Of a stretch of 64,000 bases of DNA, positions 15,301 to 27,900 are shown piece by piece. The notes below the pieces were generated by a model. It ran no database searches and was not told the origin of the DNA. It saw only the letters and a program-made list of their open reading frames with translations. Made by a program: the position numbers and the translations under genes. Every line of letters begins with the position of its first letter. Position 1 is the stretch's first letter. Source of the DNA: Symbiodinium kawagutii (Eukaryota; Sar; Dinophyceae; Suessiales; Symbiodiniaceae); contig VSDK01009736.1 in NCBI GenBank assembly GCA_009767595.1, positions 1-64,000 on the forward strand, in the 5' to 3' direction.

Positions 15301-18300
15301 GCTGCCCTGCCATGAGATCTTGCAGCTTTTCTGCCGATAGTCTCATCCCAAAGACTCGGGCTGCCTGCCTCAGAACTCAGCAACAACCAGGAGCTCTGGG
15401 TTCAGCTTGTATGGTGCTTGCGGGTTCCCAAAGGTTGAGATAGATTGAGGGGCCAAGAGATTGCTGCTTCTTGAATCGACATTGGAGAAAATAAGTGAAC
15501 GCGTTTGGATGCTTCTGGTAGCTAAAAAATATATAATCCAACCATGGTCACACCTTGACCCAAATCCAATTCCCCTTGGAAGTGCCTGGCTACAATCTCG
15601 AAAACTGTGAATACCCCGGCAACGGCCCAACATTATCCAACATGAGCGCATCTAGGCACAGCAAATTCAGTGCGCCTAAGCCGATCTAAGCAAGGTATAT
15701 ATCCCAGCCATGGCCTACCCTGGCTCCGTTACAACAAAAACCACGTCAAGTGGAAGCCATAGTTTGCTACAAAGTCCGGTGTGCATCCCCTAGTTGTGCA
15801 TCACATTTTGATAGCTAAAAACCTTTTTGTTTGCACTTTGTATTAGAAATTCATGGATCCTTTGGATGATGTGATTTTTCTTTGCCAGAGCAATGGTTTG
15901 CTTCAATGGGGTATCACTTCGGTGATCCCAGGAGCACGTTTTTCTCACCTGAAAGGATTGAAAGGAGACCAACGGCACCAGCAATTCTCCGTCCGAGTGG
16001 CTTCAGCTCGTGTGCGTCCAAATCGCCCGAGCTGTCAAGATCGCAGCGCATGGCCACGAAGTGTGGGTCCTTGAGTTTCTCCTTCAGGTCTAAAGCCACC
16101 TGGAAGCTTCAAAACAGGAATCAAATGAACGCCACAACCTGTTAACCCTCAAATCTCCACCCTGTCACAGGGGGAAATTGAAAAAATGTGCAGCAAGTCA
16201 GAGCCTGTAAATGCTGTAGTGTGAAATACCACAAGAACTTTCATGCCTTTGGCTGATGACATCTGATGCAACGCGCTGACATTTCACACCACGCCTGCAG
16301 CAACTCTGATTCCCAAGGCTGTCGTGATTCCAGGCAGCAGAAACAAAACGGACGAACTCGTCACTCCAAAGTCCTCCACAGTGGGCCTCAGTGCCTCAAA
16401 GCAACAAGTACCGGAACAAGTAGCTGCTATTCAAAATCTTCACAGCAGAAACTGTTGTCAATTAACTTCAATGTTCCTGGGGCCTGCGAAATGGTACCCA
16501 ATGACAATATTGACATCCGACCAGGAGCGAAATGCCAATCAATTCAAACTGCGGTCCAAACTCCATGCCCTAGCGCTGACATGTCTGAGTTCATGGGGTG
16601 TCTCCATTGCATCTGTGGCGCTTCAGATGGTGGCTGGTGGCTGCCGGGTTCTGCGCTCTGGGTCTGACCAAGGGCGCAACCTTGCGAGCTCGCGGATGCA
16701 CCCTACAGAAAACAACGTAGAGGGGGGCTGTGGTGGGACTTTGACATGCCTTTGGGGAATTGCTTCCGCTCAGAACAGCGGCAGCAGATAAAGACAACTT
16801 GTACGATTTCTGGGTAAGTAAGTCTCATGATCGCAATTTCTGTCCAGTGGTCATGCATGGTCGTGTTGAAAGCTGACGTCATCAAATACATACTTTGACT
16901 TTGACCCTTCCATCCACTACTCAAGCCATTTGCTCGTTTCTTGACATATGTGGAACCACGAAATCAGCTCACTTTGACTAACAGCAACAGAACATAACAG
17001 AACACCATTGTAGGATGACTCAACTGAAACCCCATCCTGAACCCCACTGACCCAGCCATCCCAGGCCTTGGCTCGGCTGTGAGCTGCTTGTCGCATCTCC
17101 TTCCTGACAGTCCAATGCCTCAAAGCAAAGAATGAAAGCAAGGCAAGTAGCTGCTTATAACTGCTTCATGGCAGAAACTGGTTCAAAATCTTGCCAAATC
17201 ACTTTAAGACTCTAGAAATTGCTTTCACATCCCAAGAACACCCATGCTCAACCAATTTCGAATCGAAGGAAAATCCAACCCTCACTGCATACTCCTGACA
17301 TGTCCCAGCTGGGCTCCGAGCATCAGATCGTTGCGGGCGACTGTCGGCTTCTGCACTCTGGGACTTCTGATCGAGGCACCCTGTCTGGACACCAACATAG
17401 AAGGGGGCTCAGGTGGGACTTTGACGTGCCTTTGGGGAAATGTTTCCGTTCAGAACGGCTGCCAATGAGGACAACAACTTTCACGATGACTAGGCAAGTT
17501 TCCAAAAAGTCTCTTGATTGGACTGGCCAGTGGACCTGTCGCAAGCTGACGTCATCCAAAGGTGTGTCTGTGTGCTTTCAACCCCTGTGTTCAACCCTAA
17601 CCCCCCCCCCAAAAAAAAAATAGACCCTTTGTCCACTACTATCCACTACTCAAGCGATTTGCATTGATTTGCTCGTTTCTTGCCATGCGTGGACCCACAA
17701 AATCAGCTCAGTTAGACCAACTAACAGAACACCATTCTGGGATGTTTCAGTGGCGCCCATCCCCCTATGGCTTGAGAAACCTGTGGCTGTTCTTCAACTA
17801 CCCCAGTGACCGAGCCATCCCAGGCCTTGGCTCCCTGCGATGCTCACCCCACCTCCTTCCTGGAAGCCCCATGCCTCAAAGCAACTGAAACCAAAACAAG
17901 TAGCTGCTTCATACATCTTCAGAGCAGAATCTGGATCACAATGTTGCAAAATCACTTCAACGTTCTTATGGAAATTGAAAGAATCCTGCAAAAGAGGAAA
18001 AACTTTCTGGCACCCTTCTACTGCACATCCCAACCAAACCCCTAATAATTAGCCATAATATCAACTAATTTCTAAATCTCTTCGTAGACAAATCCAACCC
18101 GCACTGCCTATCGCTGCCTCCTGACATGTCCCATCTGGGCTCATCCGAGCATCCGATCGTTGCGGTGGGGGGCTGTTGGCTTCTGAGCTCTGGGATCTCT
18201 GGGTTTTGTGGACTTCGCTGCCTGACGCTTTGGATGCACCACCTGCAGGGGATGCGAAGGTCAGGAGGTCAGGACCAGCTGAAGGAAACGCCCCACGCAA

Positions 18301-19246
18301 ACGCCGCCGGAGGGCCATGCCATAAATGGTTGGTACCCAATGGACCCAATGGCTATGTAACATGGCTGATGGTGACCCTTCGTTATACGCCCTATATGGA
18401 TCTATATGGTACTTTATGGCCCCTATAACCAAGGTCTTGTTGCCAGTTCCAATCCCTGGCGATGCACATCTCTGGTGTCCATGGCCATCGGTGAAGTCAT
18501 GGCTCCTTGCCTTGGAGCGAACTGCTGGCATCTCCTGGAACGCTGCACCATGAGAAAGGGATGGTTTTCTCTACCCTCAACATTACTCATATAGATTATA
18601 GATTATAAGAGATCATATTGATATTGATATTGTTGTTGATATTGATATTGATATTGATATATATATATATAAAAATAAAAATAGACAAATATACAGAGAT
18701 ATTCTAATCATTTCTAAGCAGGACAGGCATTTTTACCTTCAGATCCTTCAGGCTATCTACTATACCTTGTAAGTGATCAGAAATGAAAAGAGGCAGTCAA
18801 TCCAACAAACAATGCTGAACAACATTGCAAGTGCCTGTTCACAAGCCTCATGTCTTTCCATGGCAACTCATGGTTTCACAAAAACCAATGCCAGCTGCCC
18901 CGTGATGCTCCCGGATGCTGGTTTCCCCTCCTCGGGTCGCAGCCCCCAGCTTCAGTCCTGGCAAATCCTGGCGGGGTCCACCCACAGCTGCAGGCTGGTC
19001 ATGTCAATCAACTCAAAACCTATATCAGGACCTCCAAATCGGACAGCATTGATCCTGTAGCCCTACATATTCTTTACGGCGGTTTATTCATAGCTGTTTG
19101 TCTATAGCCCTACAGATCTTTACTGTATGTTGTTGGCAATGAGCTGTTTATCAGTGTGGAAAATAGCGCAATGTAAACTTCTGCGCCAGGTCCTGGGCTT
19201 GCCCTGGCGGCGATGCTTGCGATGCCTTGCTGCAAGCGCAGCCCAT
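9961..19246 (-). CDS. Copy 1: N-myristoylated EF-hand / TIR-like / ankyrin-repeat protein, apparently intact
   Basis: Reconstructed from 15 exons by comparison with the paralogues: 19179-19246 (start, MGCACSKASQASPPG), linkers 18126-18242, 17300-17380 and 16581-16712, EF-hand 15970-16099, 15287-15368, about 14949-15027, about 14312-14408, about 13878-14084, 13642-13724, 13425-13511, 13082-13188, 12790-12883, 12419-12534, and last exon 9961-12303. Gly2/Ser6 with Cys3 and Cys5 fit dual acylation at a membrane. DLDSSGDLDAHE is a full EF-hand loop. VSHFWGH, ALNQHAV, AGGAVMVLDE and FKRIWCLFE form one domain that I know from other dinoflagellate ankyrin proteins; its strand-helix layout recalls TIR domains (inference). 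Nineteen ankyrin repeats follow. From exon 13082 onward the joins are in phase with GT-AG ends; 13642-13724 uses a GC donor. The joins near 15.4-16 kb and 13.7-13.9 kb are unresolved. Likely a membrane-bound Ca2+-responsive sensor; function untested. Confidence 0.75.
18600..18672. repeat. (GATATT)n / (TA)n microsatellite
   Basis: GATATT hexamers with one GTTGTT variant run into (TA)n. The tract lies in an intron of copy 1, between the start exon and the first linker exon. The other copies lack it. Confidence 0.85.
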
Positions 19247-19349
19247 CGGGGCCACTGAACTCTCCGCACTTGTGGCGGCGTTGGAAAATCAAAAACTTGA
19301 GCACAGTGGCCGCGAACGATTTCCACATGTCAACCTGAGGACATGTGCG

Positions 19350-20998
19350 AAAGGCCCACCACAGCTGCCACAGATTTCGACCAATGACCCTCAGACGGTC
19401 GTCCACTGGCTGCCTTCCCCTGCCCAACCGCAGTATCAGGTGGCCTGGGCGCGCGATCCCAGCAGGCGGATCCTCCATGGACACTTGCGGGAGGACCTGA
19501 TGGAGCTGGGAACGGCAGGTACTGCAGGATATCTTTTGGAAAGTTGATGACTGAAAAGCCACAACTTGCAGATTCATTGATTCATTTATATACTGGAAAC
19601 AGCCGTGATATCTGATTGCTATGTGAAACTCCCAGCGTGTTCCAGTGCAGGATTTGTTTGGGGGTTGTGGGGAAAAATCATATCCGCATACCTCGATCTG
19701 GATATATAGGTTGGATGACGGCTGTATGATTCAATGAACCACTTTCTCGATGTATATATATATATATATATCTTAAATATGTTGGTACAAGTTGGTAGAC
19801 CTTCAAGAGATTCAAGATCACTTGAGGATTCTAACCCAAACAGAAAACACAGCATCTCCCAACCAGGGCTGCCTGGGTGCGATTCATCCAAAAGCCATCA
19901 ATCAAGTTGGCAACGGCTAAGCTTTGCCTCGGCCGCCAATTGGAAGATGATGGGGCACGTTAAGGATTGACCCAATCAAAACGGCAATGAAGTGTCTGCT
20001 AGTGTAAGAGGTCCTAGGCAAACAATTGATACGATTGAGATGCACTGCAGATGAACACGCTATATATGATGTTGGAATTTCTGCTCCAATACGGCAGCAA
20101 TTAGAAGAGCCCTCAAATGTACCCGGAAAAGTACCTCTTGTTGTCTCTTGGTTCAAGACCGTCTATGCGGTTCCTGGCATTTCCTGGCTATTTTTTGCCG
20201 GGGCGTCACAATGGATTTGCCCCAATGGCCAGCCTTCGCAACTTTGTATTTCCTGGCTATTGGAAAAAGGAAATATGTCACTCACAATTCTTAAATGGGT
20301 TTGTCCAAAAATGTTGCACCCCCAAAGCCACCGGTGGTTTCCAGCTCTTAATATTATGGCTTGGTTTCCAGCTCTTGATCATGGTCGGTTAGGCTTGGTT
20401 TCCAGCTCTTAATTAATGATGGTTAATTATGCTTGGATGGTTATCGTTTTAACACAGGCTAGAACACCAAAACACGATGGGGCCCTGAATCCGCCAAACT
20501 GGCAACGGTGAAACCCAGTGACTGCGCAACGGTGCCCCCCAAAAAAAAGGCTAGGAAAAGGAATGCGATTCCATCATGTCAACGTCTCACATGCCTTTCG
20601 TGCGCATGGTCTGCATGCTTCACAGGTGTCTACAGAATGATAGTAGAGGTGAGGTCTTGGAGTCAAGGGGTTACTCACTATCAAAAGAATCTTCCTCAAG
20701 CCAGCTAAGCCTTTGCCCTGTCGCAAAGGTAAAAGATTTTGGATGGCTTCCCGATGATTTTAGGCTGCTATATTTGCAACCAGGCAACCACCGCATGGCA
20801 ACAGGACAACGAACACCCTTGCCCAGGAACAACCCATCACCATGGGTTGGACCAAATCAATTGTTTTACCGGAGTCCGGACTCTCCTCATGGGCAACATG
20901 CAATGAAACCCAATATGAAGGAATCGATTCAGCAAGTCATTGCTTCGTATATTGCAGCAATATTGCAGCACGAGACAACGGAGGGAAATAGATACAAC

Positions 20999-21052
<54 letters not shown>

Positions 21053-21906
21053 AGACAACGAAACAAGAAAGAACAAAGACCACATAACTCAAAGTTCATA
21101 GAATTGTAGGTACCGAACCTATGGCACTGCATGGCATCGTACCAACTTCAACAAACCACGTGGCCTTGATCTGCCTCCGCTGGCGGCTGGCGACCTCCGG
21201 TTTGCCCTGCAGCGTGCTGCTTGGAGCCCCTTGTCATTCCGAAAGTCAAGTGGATCAAACCACTAGGTTGCCTAGCTCATGATTTACCAGAAAAAATACG
21301 GGGTGTCAATAGATGTACTATGAATCTCCCATTATATACTTTCAACCATGATCAATGCTTGAGGTCAAGTACCAACCATCCGCGTTTAGCCAGAATCTAA
21401 AATAGTCTAAAATAGTCTAAATTTCCTGAGTCTGCGAGCCACTCCCTCTGGAAGTAGTAGCGACCAGCAATCATGAATGAACATTATGCATGTTCAACCA
21501 TGCTTTAATGTCATCAACCATCCATGATCCACATGTTTGCCATCACCAACAATCATCGTGAACAATCATAAGCCATGTCTCGTCACTTTCCACTTCATTG
21601 GAGATTCACCTGCCTGTCCGGCGACACACACTCCCAGAAATGAAAAAGATCAGCGCCGGACATGCCCCAAAAAATCTAGAAATCTAGACACATGAAGAAG
21701 CCTGCCCCCGAAAAAGTCTTTTGAGCACCCAAAGGTCACAATCTTCCAATTTGGATCAATTTGGCAATTTCTGCCGGGGCAACCGAATTGAACGCTGCAT
21801 GGCTTCACACTCTGGAAGGTCACAGAGAACGTAGGTCAATCACAAGGACTGGTCGTGGCAAGGGAGATGGGGAAGCAGTGCCAAGGCTGCCACACCTGCC
21901 CTCCCA
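19350..21906. other. Intergenic spacer between array copies 1 and 2
   Basis: Homologous along most of its length to 6,455-9,960. It contains a short (TA)n run at 19,752-19,771, a three-fold short repeat GGTTTCCAGCTCTT at about 20,337-20,412, and (GAT)n at 20,999-21,052. No coding exon was recognised. Confidence 0.6.
20999..21052. repeat. (GAT)n microsatellite, spacer of copy 1
   Basis: About 17 GAT triplets, in the same context as 8,344 and 40,872 (followed by an AGTTCATAGAATTG-like sequence and then CTATGGCACTGCATGGCAT). Confidence 0.95.
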
Positions 21907-24900
21907 TCACTGGGCACTGCCATGGCAAACATGCTGAAGCAAAAGCGCTAGAACACTTTCATGACCACCTGCAGCTGCAGCTGCCATGGCTGGGGCCCCC
22001 NNNNNNNNNNNNNNNNNNNNNNNNNNNNNNNNNNNNNNNNNNNNNNNNNNNNNNNNNNNNNNNNNNNNNNNNNNNNNNNNNNNNNNNNNNNNNNNNNNNN
22101 NNNNNNNNNNNNNNNNNNNNNNNNNNNNNNNNNNNNNNNNNNNNNNNNNNNNNNNNNNNNNNNNNNNNNNNNNNNNNNNNNNNNNNNNNNNNNNNNNNNN
22201 NNNNNNNNNNNNNNNNNNNNNNNNNNNNNNNNNNNNNNNNNNNNNNNNNNNNNNNNNNNNNNNNNNNNNNNNNNNNNNNNNNNNNNNNNNNNNNNNNNNN
22301 NNNNNNNNNNNNNNNNNNNNNNNNNNNNNNNNNNNNNNNNNNNNNNNNNNNNNNNNNNNNNNNNNNNNNNNNNNNNNNNNNNNNNNNNNNNNNNNNNNNN
22401 NNNNNNNNNNNNNNNNNNNNNNNNNNNNNNNNNNNNNNNNNNNNNNNNNNNNNNNNNNNNNNNNNNNNNNNNNNNNNNNNNNNNNNNNNNNNNNNNNNNN
22501 NNNNNNNNNNNNNNNNNNNNNNNNNNNNNNNNNNNNNNNNNNNNNNNNNNNNNNNNNNNNNNNNNNNNNNNNNNNNNNNNNNNNNNNNNNNNNNNNNNNN
22601 NNNNNNNNNNNNNNNNNNNNNNNNNNNNNNNNNNNNNNNNNNNNNNNNNNNNNNNNNNNNNNNNNNNNNNNNNNNNNNNNNNNNNNNNNNNNNNNNNNNN
22701 NNNNNNNNNNNNNNNNNNNNNNNNNNNNNNNNNNNNNNNNNNNNNNNNNNNNNNNNNNNNNNNNNNNNNNNNNNNNNNNNNNNNNNNNNNNNNNNNNNNN
22801 NNNNNNNNNNNNNNNNNNNNNNNNNNNNNNNNNNNNNNNNNNNNNNNNNNNNNNNNNNNNNNNNNNNNNNNNNNNNNNNNNNNNNNNNNNNNNNNNNNNN
22901 NNNNNNNNNNNNGCCCGCTGGAGGCGGCAACCATCATGGCTGTCACTCCATCATTTTGTGCCGTCATGGCATCAGCTCCATGCTCTAGCAGCAGCTTCAC
23001 TATGGGCTCATGGCCACCTTGAGCTGCAGCCATCAGGGCCGTCTCTCCATTATTGCGTGCTGCCCTGACATCAGCCCCATGCTCTAGCAGCAGCTTCACG
23101 ACTCGCTCATGGCCACCTGCAGCCGCTCCCATCAGGGCTGTCACTCCATCATTGCTTGCTGCCCTGGCATCAGCTCCATGCTCTAGCAGCAGCTTCACGA
23201 CTCGCTCATGGCCCCCTGCAGCCGCTCCCATCAGGGCTGTCACTCCATCATTGCTTGCTGCCCTGGCATCAGCTCCATGCTCTAGCAGCAGCTTCACGAC
23301 TCGCTCATGGCCCCCTGCAGCCGCTCCCATCAGGGCTGTCACTCCATCATTGCTTGCTGCCCTGGCATCAGCTCCATGCTCAAGCAGCAGCTTCACAACA
23401 AGCTCATGGCCACCAAAAGCTGCTTCCATCAGGGCTGTCACTCCATCATTGTTTGCTGCCCTGGCATCAGCTCCATGCTCAAGCAGCAGCTTCACTATGG
23501 GCTCATGGCCACCAAATGCTGCTTGACTCAGGGCTGTCACTTCAGCCCCATGCTCAAGCAGCAGCTTCGCGACATGCTCATGGCCCCAAAGAGCTGCTTC
23601 CATCAGGGCTGTAAATCCAACATTGTCTGCTGCCCTGGCATCAGCCCCATGCTCTAGCAGCAGCTTCACGACACGGTCATGGCCACCACGAGCTGCTGGC
23701 ATCAGGGCTGTCATTCCATCATTTCCCCCTGATAGCCTGGCATCAGCCCCGTTCTCCAGGAGCAGCTTCACTATGGGCTCATGGCCACTTTGGGCTCCCA
23801 AAACCAGCAGGGATCTCATAGCAACATGGATGCTGAATAGAGATTCTGTTGCTCGAAGTCTTAAAAGACTCCGCAGGAGCGATGCATTCCCAGTCTCTGC
23901 TGTCAATTTCAGCATTTGGTACAGCCAATTGGCTGTGTCGTTTTCGCTATCGAAATTGGCTAAGATCTTGTCCAACTGCTTTTCATTGATGGACGCTCCA
24001 TGAAGGCAACACCGAGCAGCCGCTCTGAAGTCCGAGCTGGCCAAAAAAGTCTGAACGAGGCTTGTGGAAAGCAGCGAACGCATGTGCTGGTTGAAGTCAC
24101 TGAAATAAAGATCATCTAAGTCAAGATCTGCTTTTGTGCTCGCGTGAAAGAAATGTTCCGCACCGTGGGACTTAACCACATTCCCTTGGGCATTGCCTGC
24201 AACGTGGGCCCAAATGCTGTACTTGTCGGCTGCTACTGAGCTTTGCGCCTTTCCTTCAGGGAAGTCCAAATGGCCCCAGCGCTTTTGACAAAACAAACCC
24301 ATCATTGAAAAACAACTCATTGCAGCAATGATTTGCCTGGACTCAAAAACTGCACAACTTGCGAACCAAGTCGCCGGCCGACATGCTCCACAAGGCTTCA
24401 CATGTCGCTTGCAGCATCTTGGCTTGTTCTGCTCCTGAGCCACGGACCAGGCCCGCTGAATCTGACAATGAGCCCAAATTGCCTCGGGTATGAAGAAGTC
24501 AAAGACACTTCACATGTAGTGCAGCTACGTGTGCTGGCCGGCTGCAGATAATTCACATCAGCACCGACTCGATGGGACAGACACCGTGGCACCGCCGAAA
24601 GCTGCTTGTGGACAACCCCAAAAAATGAGATCAAAAATGATGAAAACATATCAAAACATGTGCGTATGAACTTTGCAAATCAAAACTCTTCAAGGGTTAC
24701 GGCTAAAGATCGTGGCCGAGTCACATATCAGCTCGAAGGGTCTTTGCAATTCTTTGAGCCTCCAGGTCTCGAAAAGGCACCAAATTCGCTTGAACGGGTT
24801 CACACTTTCGTCGAGCACCTCTGAGTCTACAGAAACGGCTCAAGGCCACAGGCTCTCACAATGACAAAATCAAAGGCAAAAACATCGAGTTGCGCCAGCA

Positions 24901-27900
24901 GTCTCCCACAGACAAATCATGGGTCAGCCGAAACAGAACTTGTAAAGGTCCAGTGGTGGCACCAAAAAAGACTCTCTATTTCAAACAGATTTTAAAATGA
25001 AATGGACTCCGCGGCACCATCACAGCACCACCTGCGGCTTGCGCCAATGCTGCGTTGAAAGGCCCCTGCATAGGCTTCTCACCAACTTCGTCGGCCACGG
25101 CATGCTGGTTGAGAGCAAAAAGACCTCATGGCCAAGCGAGCTGCACTTGGAGGCATAGTGATCCTGGGGGTAAACCATTTACTTATTAGAACTTTACTTA
25201 TTAGAATATCAAATGGGAGCATCCTGAATAGGTCAATGATTCGGTAAATGGTTTTGATATTGAATATGACTGGGTTATAAATGATATGGCTGCATGGGAT
25301 ATTCACCACCACCTACTCCAGGATGGTTGTAAGTCGACCTTCATCTCTGCCAAGGCACAGATCCAGCACACTACCGACTGCGGATGCTGAGCGAAGTTCG
25401 GAAAATGCTTCGTGGCCCACAGTTGGAGCGCCAAAAGAGTGCTGCCTCAAAGGAAGTGTTGATCAAAAGTTGATCAAGCCAACTGACATATACACATCTT
25501 CGTACCAGTCGGTCTCAGACATCACCCCAGGTGTTTCAGAGTAGTTGCCCGGCAACATTTAGGATTGGATTGAAAGGAAAAAGTCTGAGGCCGAGTTGCT
25601 ATACAGGTGGCCCCAGAAGTGCGACACGAAGATGTGCACCAAGAGTCCATTAGGATTCAGCAGCTCCGAAAAGGAAGATTGCCTCAAATCGGAGAGCAAA
25701 AGCACTCACATCCACAGACATCGCCGCAAAGAACCAACAAATATATTTCACATGTGCATAGTATTATCCAACAGACCTAAGTACAAAAAAACGCGCATGT
25801 TGCAGTGAGAATCTTTGCATCCAAGTTTCAGGACTGCCCAAGGTATGGAGCGATTGGAGTCCTGATCACGGGCTGCGCACCATCCAGGCTTAGACATCGG
25901 TGTCACCACGTAGGTGTCCAGCGCGTAGAGGTTCGGTGCTTGTTGGAACTTCTCTCCGGCCAAAATCGCTTGAGCGTTGTCTTGGTTGAAGCTGTCCTTA
26001 TCACCAAGCTGCCACGAGAAAGGTTGGGCCATGGTTGGCCTTCAGGCTCTGGCACAAGAAAAGGTGATACTACTGGCCTTTCAATGGCCTTGCCCCGAAT
26101 GGCCTTCGAATGACAGTGTTAAGCCCGAAAAATGAACTTCCGTGGTGCAAGACTTGCATTCCAGAGAACCTCTAGGAAGCCGCATGACAAGGCAACTGAG
26201 GCTTTGAGGAGGAAGCTCTGCGAGATCATGATGGAACATGAATTGAACCCCTCATGACAAGAGGCGCATTGTTGTGCCAACCAGCCAGACTTCACGAAGA
26301 GTTTCTCCAAATGCTCGAGCTGGCACAGGGCCATGCCCCGCAAGGAGTGCGGAACCACTCCTGGGTCGTGCAAATCATTTTTTTGCCAAATTCCTGGAAA
26401 AAGGCGACAATGAATTCCATGCTTCGCGTTTGTCGGGTTTTCATTTCCATAAGGAAGATTCCTTACCCTGTCGCTCTAGATTCAATGTCAGTCTGCATGG
26501 GATGTCAGTGGTACCTATGTTTTCCTGGGCAGGCAATTCTAGACCTCCATAATTGTCTGCAAAACACCATCCAAGAACCCCAACAGGAAGTAAACAATTG
26601 CAAGACCTACAGGTTTTATAAAAAAGAAGGTGCAGCAAAGAGCATCAAAAAAACAACTATTTATGGGTTGCAAACCCATCGTCCGACGTCAAGGGCCGTG
26701 AATCACGACGAAGCAGGCATAATCACCCCTTGGAAACTCAAACTGGCCGGTGCATAGGCCCTAAGCCCTAAACTGAACGGATCAATTGTCCTGACCAGTC
26801 ATCCCAAATACGGCTGAAAGGCAAACGGGAGTTGAACCTAGCCAGCACACAGAAACTCACGGGGCACATGCCAAGTTTCGCTGCGACTGGGCTGATTCAG
26901 GTCTTTTCTGAAAGTCATTGACGATCTTCTCGAACTGCTCCTGCCAACGTGACGCCCCTCAACGCATTCAACACACCATCTTGAGCAAAACCAGCAGATA
27001 AAGAAACGACAAAGAATTACCTTTTCTGTTGAGGGACCTTGCGGGTTTTGAATCATCTTCTTTCGGCACAGGCCGCAGTGCTGCCGAAGGAAACTAAATA
27101 CATGGGCACACATGGGCACACAAAATCTACACGTGAATTACGGACGTCACATTTGTTATATAGATCCCGCCTTTGAAGGTCCATCCGTGGTCAGAATCGG
27201 AACATACTGCCCCGGGGGAACCCAGCCTTCGTGATTCGCTGCTGCCCTGCCATTAGATCTTGCAGCTCTTCTGCCGATGGTCTCATCCCAAAGACCCGGG
27301 CCGCCTGCCTCGGAAGTCACCAACACCGGAAGCTATGGCTATGGGGTTCAGTTGGTCCCTGTGGGCCAAGAGATCGCTGCTGAAAGTCAACAAACAGCCC
27401 CAGCAACTTTCCGTCCGAGTGGCTTCAGCTCGTGCGCGTCCAAATCGCCCGAGCTGTCAAGATCGCAGCGCATGGCCACGAAGTGTGGGTCCTTGAGCTT
27501 CTCCTTCAGGTCTGAAGCCACCTGGAAGCTTCAGAAAAGGAATCAAATGAAAGCCGCGACCCATAAACCCTCAAAACTCCACCCTGTCACAGGGGGAAAC
27601 TGAAAAAATGTGAAAGTAGATCCGAACCTGTGTATGTTGCATGTGCGATTGGAGATCCAAGCAAAAACTTGTTGGGGAATTGCTGTAGGGAGATGCGAGA
27701 AGATCTTGTATGATCTTGTCAGCAAGGCATCTATTTCTCATACCATCTCATACCTTTAGCTGACAACATCTGAGAACAACGCGCCGACATTTCACCACGC
27801 CTGCAGCAACTCTGATTCCCAAGGCCTTTTCGATTCCGGGCCACCGGAGCAAAATGAACTCGTCACTCCAAAGTCCTCCACAATGGGTTCCACTGCCTCA

